Positions 1 to 3,543 of a stretch of 5,157 nt of DNA are shown here, piece after piece. Source of the stretch: Sporichthyaceae bacterium. GTDB lineage: Bacteria; Actinomycetota; Actinomycetes; JACCYY01. Numbering within the stretch: the first letter of the stretch is position 1; each line of letters begins with the position of its first letter. The translations under genes were made by a program, and so were the position numbers. The stretch covers positions 1 to 5,157 of the forward strand of contig JACCYY010000043.1 in assembly GCA_013696235.1 (NCBI GenBank). The letters run 5' to 3'. Below the pieces are notes generated by a model. The model saw only the letters and a list, made by a program, of their open reading frames with translations, had not been told where the DNA came from and did no database searches.

Positions 1-662
1 GGCTTCGTGAGCGCGCGGCCGTGCACGCTGCGCTCGCCGAGCCGGCCAGGCTGCAGATCGTCGACCGGCTGTCACTCGGCGATGCCTCGCCGAGCGAGCT
101 CGCCAACGACCTCGGGATCTCGTCGAACCTGCTCGCGCACCATCTCAAGGTGCTTCAGGCTGTCTGTCTGGTCGGTCGTTCCCAGTCCCAGGGGGACCGC
201 CGCCGCACCTACGTCCGGCTGACCCCGCAACCACTCGTCCAGCTGATCCCGGCCGGCGCTGCAACTGCTCGACGGGTGGTGTTCGTGTGCACGCGAAACT
301 CGGCCCGCTCGCAGCTGGCGGCCGCCGCCTGGCGACGGAGCAGCCCCATCCCGAGCGCGTCGGCCGGCACGAGGCCGGCCGCCCGGGTACATCCGCTGGC
401 GGTCAAGATCGGCCACCGTCGCGGTCTGCATCTCGGTCAAGCGCGCACTGCCCACGTATGCGACGTCATCGCCAGGGACGACCTGGTCGTCGTCGTGTGC
501 GACAACGCGTACGAGGAGCTCCAGGGACAGCTGTCGGTCAACCTGCACTGGTCCCTGCCCGACCCGGTCAGGGTCGGGACCGACCATGCCTTCGATCGGG
601 TGATCGACGACATCGAGGATCGCGTCGGCCGGCTCGCCAGGGCGACGACGACGTCAACTTGA
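1..662 (+). CDS. ArsR-type regulator fused to arsenate reductase/LMW phosphatase (5' partial)
   Basis: This protein joins a metalloid-type transcriptional regulator to a low-molecular-weight tyrosine-phosphatase fold of the kind used for arsenate reduction. The frame is open to the window edge (first full codon at 3), and the residues before the GTG at 21 (LRERAAVHAAL) read like the normal start of such fusions, so the true start probably lies upstream. Counting from GTG 21 (213 residues), residues 1-70 form the winged helix: the segment around 24-50 (PSELAND, then SSNLLAHHLKVL) is the recognition helix-turn-helix and GDRRRTYVRL is the wing. Residues 85-205 are the phosphatase domain, with the P-loop CX5R at Cys90-Arg96 (CTRNSARS) and the general-acid Asp-Pro at 181-182, so the catalytic centre looks intact. 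The regulator half has one cysteine (Cys49) and lacks the classical ArsR ELCVCDL metal box. It is followed 9 bases later by arsC, so it is probably the autoregulator of an ars operon. Function is inferred from family; a repressor with a phosphatase-like sensor is an alternative to a working reductase. Confidence 0.88.
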   Translation, partial: LRERAAVHAALAEPARLQIVDRLSLGDASPSELANDLGISSNLLAHHLKVLQAVCLVGRSQSQGDRRRTYVRLTPQPLVQLIPAGAATARRVVFVCTRNSARSQLAAAAWRRSSPIPSASAGTRPAARVHPLAVKIGHRRGLHLGQARTAHVCDVIARDDLVVVVCDNAYEELQGQLSVNLHWSLPDPVRVGTDHAFDRVIDDIEDRVGRLARATTTST

Positions 663-666
663 GGAG
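661..666 (+). promoter_or_regulatory. Shine-Dalgarno of arsC
   Basis: GAGGAG lies five bases before the GTG at 672 and overlaps the TGA stop (660-662) of the preceding fusion gene. This fixes the arsC start and suggests that the two ars genes are translationally coupled. Confidence 0.75.
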
Positions 667-671
667 CAACA

Positions 672-1328
672 GTGGAGACCGACGCTCAACCGATCAACCT
701 GTCCATCGACCAGCACCTCGCGCTTCAAGCGGCCGCGCGGCGGTTGTCCGACGAGTACTCCGGCGTGTTCGGGACGGAGACGATCGAGCTGTTCCTGCAC
801 ACCAGCTATGACGGCTTCGCGACTCGCTCGACAGTGCCGAACTTCCTCCCGCTCCTGGCCGAGCGGTTCGCGCGGCAGCAGCTGCGGGCGCTCGCCCGGA
901 TCGAGGGCAAGGCGGACCAAGGAACCCCGACGGTCCTCTTCCTGTGCGTCCACAACTCGGGTCGGTCGCAGATGGCGATGGGCTTCTTCACGCATCTCGC
1001 CGGTGAGCGAGCGATCGCCTGGTCGGGTGGATCGGAGCCGGGCAACGAGGTCAACCCAGCGGCCATCGAGGCGATGCAGGAGAAGGGCATCGACATCTCG
1101 GGGGAGTTCCCGAAGCCCTGGACGGACGAGATCGTCCGCGCTGCCGATGTGGCCGTCACCATGGGCTGCGGAGACGCGTGCCCGATCTTCCCCGGGAAGC
1201 GCTACGTCGACTGGGTCCTCGAGGACCCGGCCGGGCAGGACGTCGAGGCGGTTCGCCCGATCCGCGACGAGATCGAGCGCCGCGTGCGCGCCCTGCTCGA
1301 CGAGCTCGACGTCCCGGCGTCGACCTGA
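672..1328 (+). CDS. arsC: Arsenate reductase ArsC, LMW-phosphatase type with N-terminal helical domain
   Basis: This cytoplasmic enzyme of 218 residues should reduce arsenate to arsenite for export. Residues 10-80 form an all-helical N-terminal extension (SIDQHLALQAAARRL to QLRALARI), known from actinobacterial arsenate reductases. Residues 86-215 are the LMW-phosphatase domain. The P-loop CVHNSGRS gives the nucleophile Cys92 and Arg98, and the general acid is Asp185-Pro186 (LEDPAG). The motif MGCGDACPIFPGKRY carries Cys166 and Cys170 where thioredoxin-linked ArsC enzymes hold their resolving cysteines. Actinobacterial relatives such as Corynebacterium glutamicum ArsC1 instead use mycothiol and mycoredoxin, so the reductant here is not decided by the sequence. 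The GTG start is chosen because of the GAGGAG five bases upstream. It is the second gene of the ars operon and is followed by a strong hairpin; the arsenite exporter is not in the window and may lie upstream. Confidence 0.93.
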   Translation: METDAQPINLSIDQHLALQAAARRLSDEYSGVFGTETIELFLHTSYDGFATRSTVPNFLPLLAERFARQQLRALARIEGKADQGTPTVLFLCVHNSGRSQMAMGFFTHLAGERAIAWSGGSEPGNEVNPAAIEAMQEKGIDISGEFPKPWTDEIVRAADVAVTMGCGDACPIFPGKRYVDWVLEDPAGQDVEAVRPIRDEIERRVRALLDELDVPAST

Positions 1329-1336
1329 GCGGGCAT

Positions 1337-1369
1337 GCCGAAGGCCCTGCCGAGAGCGGGGCCTTCGGC
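1337..1369. terminator. GC-rich hairpin, probable bidirectional terminator
   Basis: A perfect 11-bp inverted repeat, GCCGAAGGCCC at 1337-1347 and GGGCCTTCGGC at 1359-1369, encloses an 11-base loop. It starts 8 bases after the arsC stop on the plus strand and 9 bases after the stop of the Cys-rich peptide on the minus strand, so it can serve both convergent transcripts. No T-tract follows on either strand, which is common for actinobacterial terminators but lowers certainty about efficiency. Confidence 0.7.
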
Positions 1370-1378
1370 GCGTGACGG

Positions 1379-1447
1379 TCAGCAGCAACTGTCTTGGCAG
1401 CTCTCGCATCCGCACTCGTTGCAGCCGCAGCAGACTGGACTCGCCAT
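1379..1447 (-). CDS. 22-residue cysteine-rich metallothionein-like peptide
   Basis: This very small ORF runs from ATG (1447-1445) to TGA (1381-1379) and encodes 22 residues, 8 of them cysteine, all read from TGC. After MASPV the pattern is C6-C7-x-C9-x2-C12-x-C14-x2-C17-x3-C21-C22, with a core CCGCNECGC and a C-terminal Cys pair. Acidic residues Glu11, Glu15 and Asp19 are the only charged side chains; there is no Lys, Arg, His or aromatic residue. This composition is that of a metallothionein. For comparison, the fungal Neurospora copper metallothionein has about 25 residues and 7 Cys. A near-perfect Shine-Dalgarno (GAGGAGGTGA) ends five bases before the ATG and overlaps the stop of the upstream MerR gene, so the peptide is very likely translated, coupled to the regulator and metal-induced. 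Inferred role: cytoplasmic thiolate chelator or metal shuttle for a soft metal (Hg, Cd, Cu, Zn or As(III)). A Cys-codon leader peptide is the main alternative but no gene follows it on this strand. I know of no named family for it. Confidence 0.72.
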   Translation of the reverse strand: MASPVCCGCNECGCESCQDSCC

Positions 1448-1452
1448 GGGGG

Positions 1453-1462
1453 TCACCTCCTC
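1453..1462 (-). promoter_or_regulatory. Strong Shine-Dalgarno of the Cys-rich peptide
   Basis: The minus strand reads GAGGAGGTGA here. It is nearly a full complement of the 16S 3' end, and the last G of GGAGG stands 8 bases before the ATG at 1447. It contains the last codons (AGG AGG) and TGA stop of the MerR gene. It is the best ribosome binding site in the window and decides in favour of the 22-codon ORF being real. Confidence 0.8.
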
Positions 1463-1875
1463 ATCCCTGGTGGGCACCACTTGCCCGGCTCGGGGTCCGG
1501 GCAGTCACTGTTCGGCAGGGCGTCGGCCATGCGGACGAGGTCTCTCCGAAGTGCGGTCAGCCGCGCCAGCTCAGCGTCGATCTCGTCAATTCGCTGGCGG
1601 AGCAGTCCCTCGGCGGGCTCGCACGGGCAACTCCCGGTGTCCCGGACTGCCAGCAGGTTCGCGATGTCTCGCAGCCGCAGACCGAGGCGTTGCGCACCCT
1701 GGATGAACTGGAGTCGATCGACGGAGTCCTCGCCGTACCGGCGGTGGTCGCCGGTCGTGCGCAGCGCCGGCGGCAGGAGCCCGGACCGGTCGTAGTAGCG
1801 GATCGTGTCGGGGCGGACGCCCACCCGGGCAGCGAGCTGAGCGACACTCATCGACGCGCCTGCAACGGTAGTCAT
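1453..1875 (-). CDS. MerR-family heavy-metal-responsive transcriptional regulator
   Basis: This 140-residue protein is a MerR-type activator that should untwist an overlong promoter when its metal binds. Residues 10-75 form the DNA-binding domain: the helix-turn-helix VAQLAARVGVRPDTIRYYDR, the wing around GDHRRYGED, and DRLQFIQGAQRLGLRLRDIANLL. Residues 87-120 form the long dimerisation helix. Four cysteines are placed as in metal sensors: Cys83 and Cys85 (SCPCEP) at the start of that helix, and Cys125 and Cys134 in the C-terminal loop. The Cx8C spacing matches MerR Cys117/Cys126 and the ZntR loop. This supports a soft divalent metal such as Hg, Cd, Pb or Zn, but the exact ligand cannot be read. 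The start is uncertain: ATG 1875 is given, GTG 1881 would fit a leaderless transcript from the promoter at 1889-1920, and ATG 1851 (132 residues, MSVAQLAARV) is also possible; none has a good Shine-Dalgarno. The gene is co-transcribed with the Cys-rich peptide and is divergent from the GNAT gene. Confidence 0.9.
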   Translation of the reverse strand: MTTVAGASMSVAQLAARVGVRPDTIRYYDRSGLLPPALRTTGDHRRYGEDSVDRLQFIQGAQRLGLRLRDIANLLAVRDTGSCPCEPAEGLLRQRIDEIDAELARLTALRRDLVRMADALPNSDCPDPEPGKWCPPGMRR

Positions 1876-1888
1876 GGTCACGTCGAGC

Positions 1889-1920
1889 ACGCTAGACCTT
1901 GGAGTCCGCTCCAAGTTCAA
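1889..1920 (-). promoter_or_regulatory. MerR-type promoter and operator
   Basis: On the minus strand a -35 element TTGAAC (1920-1915) and a -10 element TAGCGT (1894-1889) are separated by 20 bases, the overlong spacing typical of MerR-activated promoters. The spacer holds the inverted repeat CTTGGAG-N4-CTCCAAG (1898-1915), the classical MerR-type dyad. Transcription should begin near 1882-1883, at the edge of the GTG 1881/ATG 1875 starts, implying a leaderless or nearly leaderless regulator mRNA and autoregulation of the regulator-peptide pair. Confidence 0.78.
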
Positions 1921-1953
1921 CCCCTCGTACACCGGCGGTGGTGGAATGGCCGC

Positions 1954-2868
1954 GTGCCCATCGATGACGTGACCGTCCGGCGGGCAGTGGCCGACGACGC
2001 ACCGACCATCGCCGGGCTGCGGGCAGCCGCCGTGCCCTACCTCGTCATGACCGCGGCCGGCATGCGGGCTCGGCTGGTCGGTCCACGCGCGGAGACCGGG
2101 TGGCTCGCATCCGTCCACGGCACGCCGGTCGGGTACGCCGTGCACGGGTCGGCCACCGACGGCATCGCACGCGGCACGGTGGTGGTGCGCCCGCAGCACC
2201 GGCGCCTCGGCGTCGGGTCAGCCCTGCTCGACGTCCTCGAGGACGACCTCATCGCTGCTGGGACGTCCGCCCTAGCCGGCGTCGCCGACGACGAGGCGGG
2301 GCGAGCATTCGCCCTCGCACGCGGCGCGGCGATCGGTCGGGAGCACCGGTTCGCTGTCGCGGACCTCGCTGCCGCGCCCGAACCACCGGCCACACCCGGT
2401 GTTCAGATCCTGCCGCTGGCCGACGTCGTCACGCCGCGCGCCGTCTGGACGGTGAACGCCGCCGCAGCGCCGGACGACCCGTCCGGCCTGTCCGTCGACG
2501 GGCCGTACGAGGAGTGGCTGGCCGACGAGTGGAGCTCCCCCGACCATGCCCTCGACCTCGGCGTCGCTGCCGCCGTCGGGGGCGAGATCGTGGCGTTCAC
2601 CCTCGTGCTGGCCGACCGTGAGCGGGGCGCGATCTGGTCGGCGATGACCGGGGTCCACCCGGTGCACCGCGGCCGCGGCCTGGCCCGTCTGGTCAAAGCA
2701 CACGCGTTCCGGGCTGCCCGCGACGCCGGTCTCACCCAGGCCTTCACCGCAAACGATGCGGCCAACGCGCCGATGCTCGCGGTGAACACCTGGCTCGGGT
2801 ACCGGCCGGCCGCGCGAGCCTGGTCGGTGCACCAGATCCTCGACCGGGCCGACGGTCTGCGACACTGA
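1954..2868 (+). CDS. Tandem GNAT-family N-acetyltransferase
   Basis: This protein of 304 residues has two GNAT folds in a row and would transfer an acyl group from acyl-CoA to an unknown amine in the cytoplasm. The N-terminal fold (about 5-138) has the pyrophosphate-binding motif QHRRLGVGSALL at 81-92. The C-terminal fold (about 150-295) has HRGRGLARLV at 238-247, followed by the conserved Asn-rich segment NDAANAPMLAVNTWLGYRP, whose asparagines and LGY are typical of the motif B end of GNATs. Both copies keep the glycines needed for CoA binding. The two-domain layout resembles mycothiol synthase and related actinobacterial enzymes, but nothing here identifies the substrate. The GTG at 1954 is chosen as the first plausible start, preceded by a weak GGTGGTGG nine bases upstream; GTG 1969 is the alternative. 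It is divergent from the MerR gene with 78 bases between, and no convincing promoter of its own was found there, so control by the MerR operator is possible but unproven. Confidence 0.85.
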   Translation: MPIDDVTVRRAVADDAPTIAGLRAAAVPYLVMTAAGMRARLVGPRAETGWLASVHGTPVGYAVHGSATDGIARGTVVVRPQHRRLGVGSALLDVLEDDLIAAGTSALAGVADDEAGRAFALARGAAIGREHRFAVADLAAAPEPPATPGVQILPLADVVTPRAVWTVNAAAAPDDPSGLSVDGPYEEWLADEWSSPDHALDLGVAAAVGGEIVAFTLVLADRERGAIWSAMTGVHPVHRGRGLARLVKAHAFRAARDAGLTQAFTANDAANAPMLAVNTWLGYRPAARAWSVHQILDRADGLRH

Positions 2869-2948
2869 CGTCCCCTCCAGCGGGTGCCAGCCGCCAAGAC
2901 CGCGGCCGGACGCCGGGTGAGGTCGACCAGATCAGGTGAGCCCAGACC

Positions 2949-2953
2949 GGAGG
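2949..2953 (+). promoter_or_regulatory. Shine-Dalgarno of adenylate kinase
   Basis: GGAGG stands five bases before the GTG at 2959. It decides for that start over the in-frame GTGs at 2884 and 2917, which would add an unconserved, charged N-terminal tail before the P-loop strand. The remaining bases between the GNAT stop and here (2869-2948) show no clear promoter or terminator. Confidence 0.75.
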
Positions 2954-2958
2954 AACGC

Positions 2959-3543
2959 GTGCGCATCCTGCTGATCGGTGCTCCGGGCTCGGGCAAGGGG
3001 ACGCAGGCCGATCGCCTCGCGGCGAGGTACCAGGTGACCCACATCTCGAGCGGCGACCTCCTGCGCCAGCACGTCCAGGACGCGACGCCCCTCGGCCTCG
3101 TGGTGAAGAACCTCGTGGAGAACGGAGACTTCGTCCCCGACAGCGTCGTCATGGACATGCTGCGCAAGCCGGTCCTGGCCGCGTCGGAAGCGGGGGGCTA
3201 CGTCCTGGACGGGTTCCCGCGCTCGGTCGCCCAGGCGAAGGCTGCGTACGCCGTGGCCCGGTCGCTCGGCGTCGAGATCCAGGTCGCGATCCACCTCGAC
3301 GTCGACCGGGACGAGCTCGTCCGCAGGCTGCTGGCTCGCAGCCGCGGCTCCGAGGACACCGCCGAGGTCATCGCACACCGCCTCGACGTCTACCTGGAGC
3401 AGACGGCGCCTCTGGTCGACTACTACACCGAGCGCGAGTGGCTGGTCCACGTCGACGGCAACCAGCCGGTCGACGCGGTGACGCAACTGATCGTCGAGCG
3501 GATCGAGGAGCGGCTCGGGCCCGCGAGCCCAGCGTCAGCCTGA
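2959..3543 (+). CDS. adk: Adenylate kinase (short-LID, actinobacterial type)
   Basis: This cytoplasmic enzyme of 194 residues should interconvert AMP + ATP and 2 ADP. The start places the P-loop strand VRILLIGAPGSGKGTQ at the N-terminus, with Walker A GAPGSGKGT at residues 7-15. SSGDLLR (30-36) and the following helices form the AMP-binding domain. The signature GYVLDGFPRS (80-89) carries the DGFPR motif, and RRLLAR (122-127) plus R141 supply the usual phosphate-contacting arginines. The LID is reduced to a short loop (SRGSEDTAE), as in Mycobacterium tuberculosis Adk (181 residues), with no zinc cysteines. No catalytic residue is visibly missing. The gene lies alone, 90 bases after the GNAT gene, instead of between secY and map where actinobacterial adk usually sits, so it may be a second copy or a nucleoside-monophosphate kinase paralogue with altered preference. 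Its 3' end overlaps the convergent MMPL gene by 9 bases. Confidence 0.93.
   Translation: MRILLIGAPGSGKGTQADRLAARYQVTHISSGDLLRQHVQDATPLGLVVKNLVENGDFVPDSVVMDMLRKPVLAASEAGGYVLDGFPRSVAQAKAAYAVARSLGVEIQVAIHLDVDRDELVRRLLARSRGSEDTAEVIAHRLDVYLEQTAPLVDYYTEREWLVHVDGNQPVDAVTQLIVERIEERLGPASPASA
3512..3529 (-). terminator. Possible weak hairpin terminator after the MMPL gene
   Basis: GGCTCG (3512-3517) and CGAGCC (3524-3529) can pair around a six-base loop. On the minus strand the hairpin begins 5 bases after the MMPL stop; on the plus strand it lies inside the last adk codons. There is no T-tract and the stem is only 6 bp, so it may be chance in GC-rich coding DNA. Confidence 0.25.

Noticed and set aside
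654..1415. Minus-strand open frame antisense to arsC
   Set aside because: The sequence is Arg-rich with no recognisable motif, it overlaps a clearly coding arsC and its start lies within the peptide gene in a different frame.
1379..1447. The Cys-rich ORF as an attenuating leader peptide (Cys-tRNA sensing)
   Set aside because: Leader peptides of this kind precede sulfur-metabolism genes on the same strand. Here the next element downstream is a terminator hairpin and then antisense arsC, while the ORF follows a metal regulator, so a structural peptide fits better. This is not fully excluded.
808..1953. Long open plus-strand frame upstream of and continuous with the GNAT gene
   Set aside because: Its translation is Arg/Ser-rich and low in complexity, it runs in another frame across arsC and antisense to the MerR gene, and homology to GNAT begins only after 1954. 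It is open only because of the high GC content.
2884..2958. N-terminal extension of adenylate kinase from GTG 2884 or GTG 2917
   Set aside because: No Shine-Dalgarno precedes them, the added residues are charged and unlike adenylate kinase, and a good GGAGG sits in front of GTG 2959, where the P-loop strand begins.
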